NCBI GenBank assembly: GCA_910585805.1
Contig: CAJUFB010000037.1
Coordinates: forward strand, 1-34,089
From: an uncultured Acetatifactor sp.
Lineage (GTDB): Bacteria; Bacillota; Clostridia; Lachnospirales; Lachnospiraceae
DNA length: 34,089 nucleotides
Direction of reading: 5' to 3'
The notes below the pieces were generated by a model. It saw nothing but the letters and a program-made list of their open reading frames with translations, had not been told where the DNA came from and ran no database searches. Both the position numbers and the translations under genes were made by a program. Of the stretch, positions 6,969 to 15,522 are shown in pieces; position 1 is the stretch's first letter; every line of letters starts with the position of its first letter.

Positions 6969-8039
6969 TCAGTCTCCGGAATCCTTGCTTACATTATTGG
7001 GGATCTCTCCCAGCCGCCGGTCCAGCGCTTCCAGCACGTCCTGGCCGATCCTGGCGAATCCCAGGGCGTCCCGGACCAGCATCCGGTCCACCGTCTTCTT
7101 AAGCTCAGGCGGCATCTCCCCTGCCTGCAGCAAAGGGCTTCCCCATGCCTCTCCCCCTTCTGCCCGGGCCAGCACGGCGCCCAGGACCTCCGCCCCCTTC
7201 GGGTTTCCCATGACCCGTCCCATGGTGCAGCCCACGGAGAGGAACTGCCCGTCGTCCTCCGACAGATGGGCCCTGACCTCCGGCTCCAGAAGCCCCTCCC
7301 CCCGGTCGCCAAAGTCCCCGAACACCTCCCGCAGCCAGCCCACGGAATCCGGCACCCAGTTCGGCACTCTCCTGCTGATGCGGGTGGACGGCCCCTGGAC
7401 GCTGGTATCGCAGGTGCTGAAGCCGTGAGGGCCGTAGGAATAGATATGGCTCTCGAAAGTGATGTCATGCTCCGCCAGGGCCTCCATGAACCTGATGGAG
7501 TTCATCACCGGCACCACGTTATCGTCCCTGGTGTGGAACAGGAAGCAGGGCGGCGTCTGTCTGTCCACCGCGCTGACCGTGTCCGGCGCTGTGGGGGAGC
7601 AGCACTTTACGTCCTCCCCGGCCACAGCATAGCCCAGGATTGCGGCCGCGGGCCGGTTCTTCGCCATGGTGGCCGCCGCTGCCGCCAGATGGCCCCCAGC
7701 GGAGAAGCCGATGACTGCAATCTTGTCGTCATAGATGCTCCACGCCCCGGCCTTTTCCTTCAGAAATTCCATGGCCTGCTCGTAATCCTCCAGCGGATGG
7801 GGCCAGTCCGCGTGGACGCCCACCGAATAGCGCAGGACCGCCGCGTGGTAGCCGGCCTTCAGGTACGCCAGCGCCACCGGATCCGCCTCTCTGTCTGAGC
7901 AGGACCGATAGCCGCCCCCGGGCAGCACCAGCACCAGGGGCCTCCTGGCAATCCCGCGATATTCCCCGCCTACCTCCAGCAGATAGGCCGTCAGAGAGAC
8001 ATTCCTCTCCCGGTTGAGCACAACCACTTCTCTGTTCAT
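6969..8039 (-). CDS. alpha/beta hydrolase, acetyl-esterase-like, with C-terminal extension
   Basis: A 356-residue alpha/beta hydrolase. The oxyanion region is LVLVLPGGGYRSCSDREAD (35-53), the nucleophile elbow is GFSAGGH with Ser113, the acid is in RDDNVVP (Asp172 or 173) and the histidine is in GPHGFS (His205). This layout matches small carbohydrate acetyl-esterases and BD-FAE-like enzymes of gut Firmicutes. Residues from about 250 onward form a helical tail (including LSVGCTMGRVMGNPKGAEVL) not needed for the fold, resembling small tails seen on some glycan-active enzymes. The start follows GGGAGGATGCTGT. No signal peptide, so it acts inside the cell, probably removing acetyl groups from imported sugars; substrate inferred. 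Confidence 0.8.
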   Translation of the reverse strand: MNREVVVLNRERNVSLTAYLLEVGGEYRGIARRPLVLVLPGGGYRSCSDREADPVALAYLKAGYHAAVLRYSVGVHADWPHPLEDYEQAMEFLKEKAGAWSIYDDKIAVIGFSAGGHLAAAAATMAKNRPAAAILGYAVAGEDVKCCSPTAPDTVSAVDRQTPPCFLFHTRDDNVVPVMNSIRFMEALAEHDITFESHIYSYGPHGFSTCDTSVQGPSTRISRRVPNWVPDSVGWLREVFGDFGDRGEGLLEPEVRAHLSEDDGQFLSVGCTMGRVMGNPKGAEVLGAVLARAEGGEAWGSPLLQAGEMPPELKKTVDRMLVRDALGFARIGQDVLEALDRRLGEIPNNVSKDSGD

Positions 8040-8082
8040 ACAGCATCCTCCCGGACGATTTTCCGAATTTTTCGCCTTCCTT

Positions 8083-8111
8083 ATTCTATCATTCCCATTG
8101 GTGGTTTTCAA
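8083..8111 (-). promoter_or_regulatory. promoter of the hydrolase gene
   Basis: On the minus strand TTGAAA (8106-8111), 17 nt, TAGAAT (8083-8088), about 45 nt upstream of the hydrolase start. It probably serves the hydrolase and the SH3 gene together. Confidence 0.7.
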
Positions 8112-8175
8112 TATCATCTTGTGGCAATTTCCCGTACATTTTTCGCCTTTTTGGAGGCATAATGCCCTGACACGG

Positions 8176-8199
8176 AAAAAGGAGCCCGGACAGGCTCCT
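8176..8199 (-). terminator. terminator of the potABCD operon
   Basis: On the minus strand AGGAGCC, a 6-nt loop, GGCTCCT and TTTTT. Arms are at 8180-8186 and 8193-8199. It lies 18 nt after the potD stop and separates the operon from the hydrolase promoter. Confidence 0.88.
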
Positions 8200-8216
8200 C
8201 CCATTCCCCGATTTCC

Positions 8217-9491
8217 TTACGCCAGCTCCCGCTTCCGCTTGCGCCGTTTGTACACCAATATGGCGATGTACACTGCCAGGAACCCCAGGATGATCGCCAC
8301 CAGCACCGCGGACTCGCCGGGGCCGCCCATCTTCGCCTCGGCCCAGAGTCTGTCGATCAGCCTGCTGGTATCCTCCGGCAGATTGACGAAGACCTGGGTG
8401 CGGGCCAGGGTCTCCACGTCCGGATAGTGGACAGGGCTCTCCACGATCTCCGGATCCATGTAGGCCTTGGCCGCGGTTTCCGGGGTGGAATAGCCCACGT
8501 AGTCCATGTTGGCCCCGGCGATCTCCGGGTCGCAGAGGAAATTGATATAGGCCTCCGCCTCGGCCTTGTGGCCGGAGGTGGCAGGGATGCACATGGCGTC
8601 CACGAAATAGTTCGTGCCCTCTCTTGGCACCACGAAGCGGATGTTGTCGCTGTTGTCCACCAGGATGGCCGCGTCCCCGGAGTAATAGGGGGCTATCCAG
8701 GCCTCCTCGCTCTCCATCTTGTCGAAGATACGGTCCATGACATAGGCCTGCACCATGGGCTTCTGCTGCTTTAAGAGGGCCGCGGCCTCCAGCCAGTCGC
8801 TTTCCTCGGTGGTGTTCAGGGACTGCCCCAGCAGGAGCTGGGCGATGGCGAAGGAATCCCTGGGATTGTCGAACATCAGTATCTTGCCCGCATAGCGGTC
8901 GTCCCAGAGGGAAGACCAGCTTGTAATCTCTTCTTCGATATAGTCCGTGTTGTAGAACAGGCCCACCACGCCCCAGGTATAGGGCACGGAGTAGCGCCCC
9001 TCCGGGTCGTAGTCCGGGTCCCGGAAGCTCTCGTCGATATACCGGAAGTTGGGGATGTTGGAGAAGTCCAGCTCCGCCAGCATGTTTTCATGAATGAGCC
9101 TGGACACCATATAATCCGAGGGGATGATGACGTCATAGTCCGCGCCGCCGCCCACCAGCTTGGAGTACAGGGATTCGTTGCTGTCGAAGGTGGTGTAATT
9201 GACGCGGATGCCTGTGCGCCTGGTGAATTCGGCGTTTATGTCCAGGGAGCCGTCGGTGCCGTTGGCGATGTACTCCCCCCAGTTGTACACGTTTATGGTG
9301 ACGCCCTGGTCCGTCCCCTCCGCCGCCCTGGCGGGCTGTGCCGGCATAAGGGCAAAAAGCAGCGCTGCAGCTATCAGGAAAGCCGCGCCGAGCCTCCCTG
9401 GCAGCTTTGGCCGGCCTGCACGCCTTCTCCCGCGGGAACCGTTTCCCCCGGGGCGAGGATTCCTCCCGTACCCTTCTCTCCCTTCATCCAT
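8217..9491 (-). CDS. potD: spermidine/putrescine-binding protein with C-terminal membrane anchor
   Basis: A 424-residue extracellular solute-binding protein for polyamine uptake. A basic N-terminus and hydrophobic stretch (about 33-50) end in ARAAEG, a signal-peptidase I-like site near residue 56. The mature domain begins VTINVYNWGEYI and contains the PotD pattern VNYTTFDSNESLYSKL and YDVIIPSDYM. There is no lipobox cysteine. Instead the C-terminus holds a helix (about 394-414) followed by KRRKRKRELA, so the protein should be tethered by its tail with the basic end inside. That replaces the usual lipid anchor of Gram-positive binding proteins. It starts 6 nt after potC with AAGGAGGTG upstream and is the last gene of the operon. 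Confidence 0.92.
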   Translation of the reverse strand: MDEGREGYGRNPRPGGNGSRGRRRAGRPKLPGRLGAAFLIAAALLFALMPAQPARAAEGTDQGVTINVYNWGEYIANGTDGSLDINAEFTRRTGIRVNYTTFDSNESLYSKLVGGGADYDVIIPSDYMVSRLIHENMLAELDFSNIPNFRYIDESFRDPDYDPEGRYSVPYTWGVVGLFYNTDYIEEEITSWSSLWDDRYAGKILMFDNPRDSFAIAQLLLGQSLNTTEESDWLEAAALLKQQKPMVQAYVMDRIFDKMESEEAWIAPYYSGDAAILVDNSDNIRFVVPREGTNYFVDAMCIPATSGHKAEAEAYINFLCDPEIAGANMDYVGYSTPETAAKAYMDPEIVESPVHYPDVETLARTQVFVNLPEDTSRLIDRLWAEAKMGGPGESAVLVAIILGFLAVYIAILVYKRRKRKRELA

Positions 9492-9497
9492 GCCGCC

Positions 9498-10307
9498 TCA
9501 CACCTCCTTTTCGGGCTCGCCGCCCTGTTCCTTCAGATTGCGTACATTCACGATGACCAGCAGCGCCATCACCGCCGCGAACAGCACGGTAGACAGGGCA
9601 TTGATCTCCGGGCTGATGCGCTTGCGGGTCATGGAATAGATGTAGATGGGCAGGGTCTGGGTGGTGCCGCTGGTGAAATAGCTTATCACGAAGTCGTCGA
9701 TGGAAAGGGTGAACGCCATGATCATCCCCGTGACGACCCCGGGCATGATCTCCGGCAGCACCACCTTGAAGAAGGCCTTCACCGGAGGGCATCCCAGGTC
9801 CTGGGCCGCCTCATAGAGGTTCGGATCCATCTGGCGCAGCTTGGGCAGCACGGACAGAATCACATAGGGCAGGCAGAAGGTGACATGGGCCGCAATCAGC
9901 GAGGCCATCCCCAGACTGCGCCCGCCAAACAGCCGCACGGCGGACACGAAGAGCAGCATCAGCGACACCCCTGTGACGATTTCCGGGTTCACCATGGGGA
10001 AGTTGGTGATGTTCATCATGATGCGCCTGGGAATGCGCTTCATGCCGTTGATCCCGATGGCGGCCACGGTGCCCAGGACTGTGGACACCGCCGCTGAGAC
10101 CACGGCAATCAGCAGAGTATTGCGCAGAGCTTCCAAGATAAGCCTGTCTTCAAACAGTTTCCTGTACCAGCGCAGGGAAAAGCCGCCCCACACCGCCCGG
10201 CTCCCGGTCTCCGTGTCGTTGAAGGAGAAGACGATGAGCACCAAAATGGGCGCGTATAAAAAGAGGAAAATAAGAAAGGTATAAAGCCGACCTCCCGCTT
10301 TTTTCAC
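9498..10307 (-). CDS. potC: polyamine ABC transporter permease PotC
   Basis: A 269-residue inner-membrane permease with about six hydrophobic segments. The first is FLIFLFLYAPILVLIVFSF; the N-terminal region also has the PotC-like FSLRWYRKLFED. The EAA loop that docks the ATPase reads YEAAQDLGCPPVKAFFKVVL, close to the PotB loop. The segment FTLSIDDFVISYFTSG is typical of PotC. It overlaps potB by 4 nt and is followed 6 nt later by potD, so expression is coupled. With PotB it forms the channel energised by PotA. Confidence 0.93.
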   Translation of the reverse strand: MKKAGGRLYTFLIFLFLYAPILVLIVFSFNDTETGSRAVWGGFSLRWYRKLFEDRLILEALRNTLLIAVVSAAVSTVLGTVAAIGINGMKRIPRRIMMNITNFPMVNPEIVTGVSLMLLFVSAVRLFGGRSLGMASLIAAHVTFCLPYVILSVLPKLRQMDPNLYEAAQDLGCPPVKAFFKVVLPEIMPGVVTGMIMAFTLSIDDFVISYFTSGTTQTLPIYIYSMTRKRISPEINALSTVLFAAVMALLVIVNVRNLKEQGGEPEKEV

Positions 10308-11131
10308 AGCAGCATCCCTCCTCTCTCATTCACTTCCCCGTCGTCGAACTGGTTCATGATGCCCATGCAGATCAGGATAATCACCATCAGCACCAAGGAC
10401 ACGGCGGAACCCAGGTTGGGATTGTAGGCGCTGCCCAGGAACTGCATGTCAATCAGGTCGCCGATCAGCAGGTTGCCGCCCCCGCCCAGCATCTTGGAGA
10501 TGATGAAGGTGCTCACCGCGGGCACGAACACCATGGTCACGCCGGAGATCACCCCGGGCATGCTCAGGGGCACCACTACCTTCAAGAACACCTGGACGCT
10601 GTTTGCCCCCAGGTCCTGGGCCGCCTCAATCACGCTCCGGTCGATTTTGGTCAGCACGGAGTACAGCGGCAGGATCATGTAGGGAATATAGTTGTAGACC
10701 ATCCCCAGGACCACCGCCCCCGCGGTATTGATCATGTGCACCCGGGGCAGCCCCATGGCGGCCAGGGCGTTATTGATCAGGCCGTTGTCTTCCAGCAGCG
10801 TCATCCAGGCATAGGTGCGCAGCAGGAAATTCATCCACATGGGCAGCATCACCAGCATCACCATGACATTCTGCCGCCTGGCGCCCATCCTGGCGATAAT
10901 CATGGCAAAAGGATACCCCAGCCCCAGGGAGATGGCGGTGGCCAGGGCCCCCAGCCAGATGGAGCGCAGGAATACGTTGGAATACTGGCCCACGCTTAAG
11001 ATGTTCTCCATGGTAAAGCGGCCCGCCTTGTCCGTAAAGGCAAAATATCCCACCAGCAGCATGGGCACCACGATAAAGACCGTCATCCAGACCGTGTAGG
11101 GCGCGGAGAGGAGCTTGGAATCAGATTTCAT
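10304..11131 (-). CDS. potB: polyamine ABC transporter permease PotB
   Basis: A 275-residue permease beginning MKSDSKLLSAPYTVWMTVFI, with six predicted membrane segments. The periplasmic-side region contains NFLLRTYAWMTLLEDNGLIN, a strong PotB/PotH signature, and the EAA loop is VIEAAQDLGANSVQVFLKVV. The chosen ATG has GGAGGGAGA upstream. An in-frame extension of 43 residues further upstream lies over potA, has no hydrophobic character and is rejected. The start overlaps the potA stop by 11 nt and the end overlaps potC by 4 nt. Confidence 0.93.
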   Translation of the reverse strand: MKSDSKLLSAPYTVWMTVFIVVPMLLVGYFAFTDKAGRFTMENILSVGQYSNVFLRSIWLGALATAISLGLGYPFAMIIARMGARRQNVMVMLVMLPMWMNFLLRTYAWMTLLEDNGLINNALAAMGLPRVHMINTAGAVVLGMVYNYIPYMILPLYSVLTKIDRSVIEAAQDLGANSVQVFLKVVVPLSMPGVISGVTMVFVPAVSTFIISKMLGGGGNLLIGDLIDMQFLGSAYNPNLGSAVSLVLMVIILICMGIMNQFDDGEVNERGGMLL

Positions 11132-12269
11132 CGGCGTCTCCCTCCTCCCGGATGTTCGCTTCCTCCGAGGCGGTCCTGTCCTCCTCCATCTCATCGCTGA
11201 AGGTGCTGTAGTCCCCGAACACCCCGGAGTATTCGGACTTCTGCATGACGTGGATATCATTGGGGGTCAGGGCCAGGCCAATGTGGTCCCCCACCTGGCG
11301 GCACTCCGTGGACTGTATCATCCACTTGAAGCCCGCCACGTCCACGATCATCTCATAGTGCACGCCCTTGAAGGTCACCGCCGTCACGTCCCCTACGATC
11401 CGGGTGGCATCCGGTTCTACTACCTTGATGTCTTCCGGCCGGATCACCACGTCCACGGGGGTGTTCCTGCCGAAGCCGCTGTCCAGGCAGCGGAAGCTGT
11501 GCCCCGCGACCCTCACGGAATAGTCCTCCAGCATGACCCCGTCCAGGATATTGGACTCCCCGATGAAGTCCGCCACAAAGGCGTTCTCCGGCTCATTGTA
11601 GATATCCGTGGGGGAGCCGATCTGCTGGATCACGCCGCCGTCCATGACTACGACAGTGTCGGACATGGACAGTGCCTCCTCCTGGTCGTGGGTGACGAAC
11701 ACGAAGGTGATGCCTGTGCATTGCTGTATCTTCTTCAGCTCGGCCTGCATGTCCTTGCGCAGCTTCAGGTCCAGGGCCCCCAGGGGCTCGTCCAGCAGCA
11801 GGACCTTCGGCTCGTTGGCCAGGGCCCGGGCGATGGCCACCCGCTGCTGCTGCCCGCCGGAAAGCTGGCCTACGCCTCTGTGGGCATAGCCTGTGAGGTT
11901 CACCATGGCCAGCATCTCCTGTACCGTGCCCTTGATCTCCTTTTCGCCCCGGCCCTTGAGGCGCATGCCGAAGGCGATGTTCTCATACACGTTCAGGTGG
12001 GGGAACAGGGCGTATTTCTGGAAAATCGTGTTCACCTCCCGCTTGTGGGGCGGGAGGTCCGTAATATTTTTATCGTTAAAAAACACATCCCCCGCGTCCG
12101 GCCGGATGAACCCGGCGATGGTGCGCAGGACCGTGGTCTTGCCGCAGCCCGAGGGGCCCAGGAGGGTGACGAACTCCCCGTCGTGTATCTCCAGGTTGAA
12201 GCCACCCAGCACCTGCTCCCCGTCGTAGGAGACGGTGATGTCTTTTAGGGAAATTATGGTATCTTTCAA
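11121..12269 (-). CDS. potA: polyamine ABC transporter ATPase PotA
   Basis: About 382 residues. The nucleotide-binding domain has Walker A GPSGCGKT (38-45), signature LSGGQQQR (136-143), Walker B LLLDEP (157-162) and the switch histidine in FVTHDQEEA (194). A C-terminal TOBE-like regulatory domain (about 250-345) contains VDVVIRPEDIKVV. The start is probably TTG at 12269, because AAAGGAG lies 9 nt before it; the ATG three codons earlier directly abuts that ribosome site. The last 25 residues are unusually acidic. It is the first gene of potABCD, about 110 nt downstream of a consensus promoter. Confidence 0.93.
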   Translation of the reverse strand: MKDTIISLKDITVSYDGEQVLGGFNLEIHDGEFVTLLGPSGCGKTTVLRTIAGFIRPDAGDVFFNDKNITDLPPHKREVNTIFQKYALFPHLNVYENIAFGMRLKGRGEKEIKGTVQEMLAMVNLTGYAHRGVGQLSGGQQQRVAIARALANEPKVLLLDEPLGALDLKLRKDMQAELKKIQQCTGITFVFVTHDQEEALSMSDTVVVMDGGVIQQIGSPTDIYNEPENAFVADFIGESNILDGVMLEDYSVRVAGHSFRCLDSGFGRNTPVDVVIRPEDIKVVEPDATRIVGDVTAVTFKGVHYEMIVDVAGFKWMIQSTECRQVGDHIGLALTPNDIHVMQKSEYSGVFGDYSTFSDEMEEDRTASEEANIREEGDADEI

Positions 12270-12382
12270 GTATTGCATCTCCTTTGTGGCGGCACCCGCA
12301 CAGCGCCGTGATAAGCGGCTCCCGCAATCCTCCGAAATTCTTCCGGGATACGACTTTTTTCGCAGGCGCACGCAATGAATTA

Positions 12383-12411
12383 ACTATACGGGATAGCGAC
12401 AGGTTTGTCAA
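12383..12411 (-). promoter_or_regulatory. promoter of potABCD
   Basis: On the minus strand TTGACA (12406-12411), a 17-nt spacer and TATAGT (12383-12388): five to six matches to each sigma-A box. The leader to potA is about 105 nt. Confidence 0.85.
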
Positions 12412-12494
12412 TCGGTTCCGCCCATTTTCCCGGAAGGCCAGGCCAGGGGAGGCCCTGCCAGGGCAAAACAGGCAGGACGCGAGAGTTACGCCCC

Positions 12495-13544
12495 TCAGTC
12501 CGTGGGCGGCGCGGCCTTCCAGGTCTGGTAGATCTGGGCGATCACCTGCTCGATGGGCGCTTTGCGGATCTCCACGTCCAGGATTCCGTCCACCTGGGAG
12601 AGCCGGGTCAGCAGCCCCTGGATGGGCAGGCGGGACATGTCCACCTCGAACTCGAACACGCCGTGTTTTTCGCCCAGGAGCCTGCAGTCCGCAAGCTCCG
12701 GCCTCCTTCCGTCGGTGGTGACTGTGAAACGGGTCAGGTTCCCGGTAATCTCCCGCAGCCCGTCAAAGCTGCCGTCAAAGGCCAGCTTCCCCCGGGAGAT
12801 CATCAGGATCCGCCGGGCCATCTCCTCCAGGTCGTCCATGTCGTGGCTGGTCACCAGGATGGTCACGCCCTGCTCTCTGTTAATCTTCTTCAGGAACTCT
12901 ATCATCTGGCGCTTTGCCACCACGTCCAGGCCCAAAGTGGGCTCGTCCAGCAGAATGAGCTCCGGGGAGTGCAGGAGCATCATGGCCAGATCCGCCCGCA
13001 TGCGCTGTCCCAGGGACAGCTCTCTGGCAAAGGTGCCCCGGATCTCTCCGATGTCCAGCAGGGCGGTGACCATGTCCAGGTTCCTCTCATATACCTCGTC
13101 CGGAATGTCCCAGACTACCTTTTTCCACTCAAAGCTCTGTATCACGGGGTGGTCCCACCACAGCTCCGTACGGTTCCCGAACAGCACGCCCAGCTTCCGC
13201 ATAAGCGCTATCCTGTCCTTCTCCGGCGACATGCCCAGCACGGATACGGCGCCTTTCGTGGGCTGGAGCATGCCCGCGAGCAGCTTCATCGTGGTGCTCT
13301 TGCCCGCTCCGTTGGGGCCTGCGTAGGCCACGAACTCCCCCCGCCCGATCCGGAAGGACACATCGTCCAGGGCCGTGACAGTCTGCTTTTCCTGGCGGAA
13401 CAGGCTTTTGATCCCCGTCCTCTGCCCGTCGTCCTGTCTGCGTTTCCACTGGGTGAATTGTTTGCTGACGGATTCCACCGCCACTGCCGGCCGGTCAGGA
13501 GCGGTGGCCGCCCGGGCTATATCTGTTGATACCTTTTTTGACAT
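12495..13544 (-). CDS. ABC-2 exporter ATPase
   Basis: A 349-residue ATPase of the ABC-2 (DrrA/NatA-like) class. Walker A is GPNGAGKS (76-83), the signature is LSLGQRMR, Walker B is LILLDEPTLGLD and the H-loop is TSHDMDD. A specialised C-terminal domain of about 90 residues follows the nucleotide-binding domain. An insertion before Walker A (WKRRQDDGQRTGIKSLFRQE) is typical of ATPases paired with DUF990-type permeases. It is the third gene of an exporter operon and overlaps the preceding permease by 50 nt when read from the ATG after AAAGGA. The cargo is unknown. The truncated ATPase at 26237-26746 is its close relative (LSLGQRMR shared). Confidence 0.88.
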   Translation of the reverse strand: MSKKVSTDIARAATAPDRPAVAVESVSKQFTQWKRRQDDGQRTGIKSLFRQEKQTVTALDDVSFRIGRGEFVAYAGPNGAGKSTTMKLLAGMLQPTKGAVSVLGMSPEKDRIALMRKLGVLFGNRTELWWDHPVIQSFEWKKVVWDIPDEVYERNLDMVTALLDIGEIRGTFARELSLGQRMRADLAMMLLHSPELILLDEPTLGLDVVAKRQMIEFLKKINREQGVTILVTSHDMDDLEEMARRILMISRGKLAFDGSFDGLREITGNLTRFTVTTDGRRPELADCRLLGEKHGVFEFEVDMSRLPIQGLLTRLSQVDGILDVEIRKAPIEQVIAQIYQTWKAAPPTD

Positions 13545-14349
13545 AATATCGAAATCCTTTCTTGAAAAAATGGGCTGCGGCAAGGGATATGAGCAGCGCG
13601 AATACGGCCGGGTAAACCGTCTCCCACCTGGCCGCCCTGCCCAGCAGGATCATGGTGGGCAGCCACGCGGTAAGGCCCGCCGGGAAGATGGTCAGCAATG
13701 GGTATCTGATGTAGAGCGGCATGCCGGACAGCGGGAATGTCATGGTATATCCGATGCCGTATACCACGGAGCTGCAGATTTCCTCGCACTGTACGGGCGC
13801 GTAAAAGGCAAGGCTGGAGAGCAGGTAGGAGCATGCCACCAGGATGACCATGCTGATCGCCAGGTGGACTGCCAGCGCCGCCGGCCACCACCAGGGCAGC
13901 GCCCTCTCCATGCAGCGCAGCGCCACACAGAGCATGCCCACGCCCGACAGGAAGCTGCCGGAGCCGGTGAAGGGGAAGATCCCCACTGTCAGTTGCACCG
14001 CGTAGGGCAATGGCATGATGAACATATGTTCCCATTGACCCCTTCCGATGATCCGGCTGGGGAACAGCGCGTTGCAGCCGCCCATCATGTTCAGGAAGCC
14101 CATGACGATATTGCCGTATGCCAGCATGAACAGAATCTCAAACCGATCCATGCCGCCGATTCCGCCGAATTTCCAGGCCAGCAGGAAGACGCCGGAGATG
14201 GACGACAGGTTGGAGATGATGTCGGCCAGGATCACCAATGTCATGAATTTCGCGTCCCGGGTCAGGGAGGCGAAGTCCATCCGGGCGTATATGGCCAGCA
14301 GTTGGAAGTATCTCTTTATGCCGTGGGCGATTTTTCCTCTTTCAGGCAT
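13495..14349 (-). CDS. ABC-2 family permease, second subunit
   Basis: A 284-residue membrane protein with about six hydrophobic segments. It begins MPERGKIAHGIKRYFQLLAI, with the DUF990-like region YARMDFASLTRDAKFM. Later segments include ADIISNLSSISGVFLLAWKF and FEILFMLAYGNIVMGFLNMM. The start is supported by AAAGGAGA 9 nt upstream. It begins 22 nt after the first permease and overlaps the ATPase start, forming a three-gene exporter of the permease-permease-ATPase type. It has no EAA loop, as expected for an exporter. Confidence 0.83.
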   Translation of the reverse strand: MPERGKIAHGIKRYFQLLAIYARMDFASLTRDAKFMTLVILADIISNLSSISGVFLLAWKFGGIGGMDRFEILFMLAYGNIVMGFLNMMGGCNALFPSRIIGRGQWEHMFIMPLPYAVQLTVGIFPFTGSGSFLSGVGMLCVALRCMERALPWWWPAALAVHLAISMVILVACSYLLSSLAFYAPVQCEEICSSVVYGIGYTMTFPLSGMPLYIRYPLLTIFPAGLTAWLPTMILLGRAARWETVYPAVFALLISLAAAHFFKKGFRYYVKKGINRYSPGGHRS

Positions 14350-14371
14350 GTTCTTTCTCTCCTTTCCGTTG

Positions 14372-15142
14372 TCAGCCACCGAAGCTCACCATCCTTTCCC
14401 TGGATTTCCGAAACCAGACGGCTGCGGCGATCCATATCACGATGTTCCAGATGATTTGGGCCGGAATCACCTCCAGGGCCTTGGCGCTCCCCACATACAG
14501 GGACAGGAAGGCCCCGCCCAGGCTGCCGAAGGGCTGGTACTGGAACCATCTGTCCATGCCGAAGGGCAGTATCCGGAAGGGTATCACCGTGCCCGAGAAA
14601 AAGGATACCACCGCGCTCCTGATGACATAGGTGATCCAGGAGACATTATGGAGCCTGATGGTGACGCAGCAGAACAGGAATTCAAAGGCGAATCCCAGAG
14701 ACACGCTCAGCGCCAGCGAGGGAAGCGCCCACAGGGTCCGGGGCAGTATGCGGACCCCCAGGAGGGGCGCGGCCAGGGACATGGGCAGCGAGAACAAAAG
14801 CAGCATGGGCACCCACTCTCCCATCGTCCGGGAAATCACCTGGGCGAACACGGGCATGGGGCGGGTGAAGGCCTCCATGCTCCTGGTGTCGTAGTTCCAG
14901 GCGGACAGGTATGTCTCTACGATGGTCAGATCTGCCAGCAGCGCATTGACATAAGTGTAGCTCAGAAGCTGCTCCACCGACATCTCTGCCTCGTACCCGC
15001 TCTCCCCCAGCGTCCTCCAGATGAACATCACCGGCACCAGGTATACTACCTTCATCAGGATGTCCGGCATCAGATAGAGCACGCCACCGCCTGTCCTGCC
15101 CCGGACGGCCATTTGGGCGGTGGCCATAATTTTATGTATCAT
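14372..15142 (-). CDS. ABC-2 family permease, first subunit
   Basis: A 256-residue permease, first gene of the exporter operon. It has about six membrane segments. The sequence MEAFTRPMPVFAQVISRTMG lies where DUF990-type permeases carry a conserved loop with RP, and NTERMINAL MAVRGRTGGGVLYLMPDILM precedes the first helix. GGAAGGAGA lies 8 nt before the ATG. A promoter is 33 nt upstream. The broken permease at 27196-27798 aligns in outline with this protein or its partner, so the chromosome carries one intact and one decayed copy of this exporter type. Confidence 0.82.
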   Translation of the reverse strand: MIHKIMATAQMAVRGRTGGGVLYLMPDILMKVVYLVPVMFIWRTLGESGYEAEMSVEQLLSYTYVNALLADLTIVETYLSAWNYDTRSMEAFTRPMPVFAQVISRTMGEWVPMLLLFSLPMSLAAPLLGVRILPRTLWALPSLALSVSLGFAFEFLFCCVTIRLHNVSWITYVIRSAVVSFFSGTVIPFRILPFGMDRWFQYQPFGSLGGAFLSLYVGSAKALEVIPAQIIWNIVIWIAAAVWFRKSRERMVSFGG

Positions 15143-15174
15143 TTCATTTCTCTCCTTCCAGCGCGGCTGCGCCA

Positions 15175-15203
15175 GTTATATGCCTGCTGCGGCGCTGTGT
15201 CCG
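15175..15203 (-). promoter_or_regulatory. possible promoter of the ABC-2 exporter operon
   Basis: On the minus strand CGGACA (15198-15203), 17 nt, TATAAC (15175-15180). The -10 is good and the -35 partial. It lies about 33 nt before the first permease and downstream of the terminator at 15236-15272, so the exporter would be independently transcribed. Confidence 0.5.
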
Positions 15204-15235
15204 CGGCTTGTGTCATTGTGCGTTTCTCAGGGCAT

Positions 15236-15272
15236 AAAAATACCCTGCACAGACTGTTCAGTCTGCACAGGG
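15236..15272 (-). terminator. terminator-like hairpin after the 54-residue peptide gene
   Basis: On the minus strand CCCTG, two mismatches, CAGACTG, a 2-nt loop, CAGTCTG, two mismatches, CAGGG, then TATTTTTATG. Arms span 15243-15256 and 15259-15272, and the T run is 15236-15240. A second CCCTG just downstream (15226-15232 region) could pair with the same CAGGG, offering an alternative fold. It could also be a dyad operator for the exporter operon. Confidence 0.55.
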
Positions 15273-15330
15273 CACTTGTTTTACGAGCGTAAATCTGGCG
15301 CATGGCAGTCCCGCTGATACGGCTGGCGCA

Positions 15331-15495
15331 TCACATCCCGATTATCCCGTCAAATGGTGAGCAGCACACAAAACAGTCCGTCTTCCAAAAAAGGGCATAG
15401 TTGTCCCCTGAAGCTGCTGCTCTGTACCCGAAGCTGCGCACAATATCGCTGCCGTGGAATAGTTCTTTGGCTGTCAGGACTTCATATCGTTTCAT
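15331..15495 (-). CDS. 54-residue peptide of unknown function
   Basis: A small frame beginning MKRYEVLTAKELFHGSDIVR and ending FWKTDCFVCCSPFDGIIGM. It has its own sigma-A promoter (15569-15597), a ribosome site (AAAGGCGGTG about 7 nt upstream) and a terminator-like hairpin about 60 nt after the stop, so it looks like a complete transcription unit. Three cysteines and a tryptophan are clustered in the last third. It sits between an ABC-2 exporter and a pair of exporter-fold ABC proteins. A secreted or modified peptide is one option, a small regulatory protein another. I do not recognise a family, and no modification enzyme is adjacent. Confidence 0.45.
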   Translation of the reverse strand: MKRYEVLTAKELFHGSDIVRSFGYRAAASGDNYALFWKTDCFVCCSPFDGIIGM

Positions 15496-15522
15496 GCTTC
15501 TCACCGCCTTTCTTTTTTATGC

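Noticed and set aside
9090..10097. 335-codon plus-strand frame opposite potD and potC
   Set aside because: Rich in His, Gly, Gln and Arg, typical of antisense of GC-rich coding sequence; no ribosome site.
11115..12248. 377-codon plus-strand frame opposite potA
   Set aside because: Same antisense composition; potA motifs on the other strand are unambiguous.
12420..12480. GC-rich hairpins (GCCCTGCCAGGGC) between the ABC-2 ATPase and the potA promoter
   Set aside because: Could end the exporter operon, but no T tract follows, so it is not called as a terminator.
12405..13529. 374-codon plus-strand frame opposite the ABC-2 ATPase
   Set aside because: Antisense artefact of a GC-rich gene.
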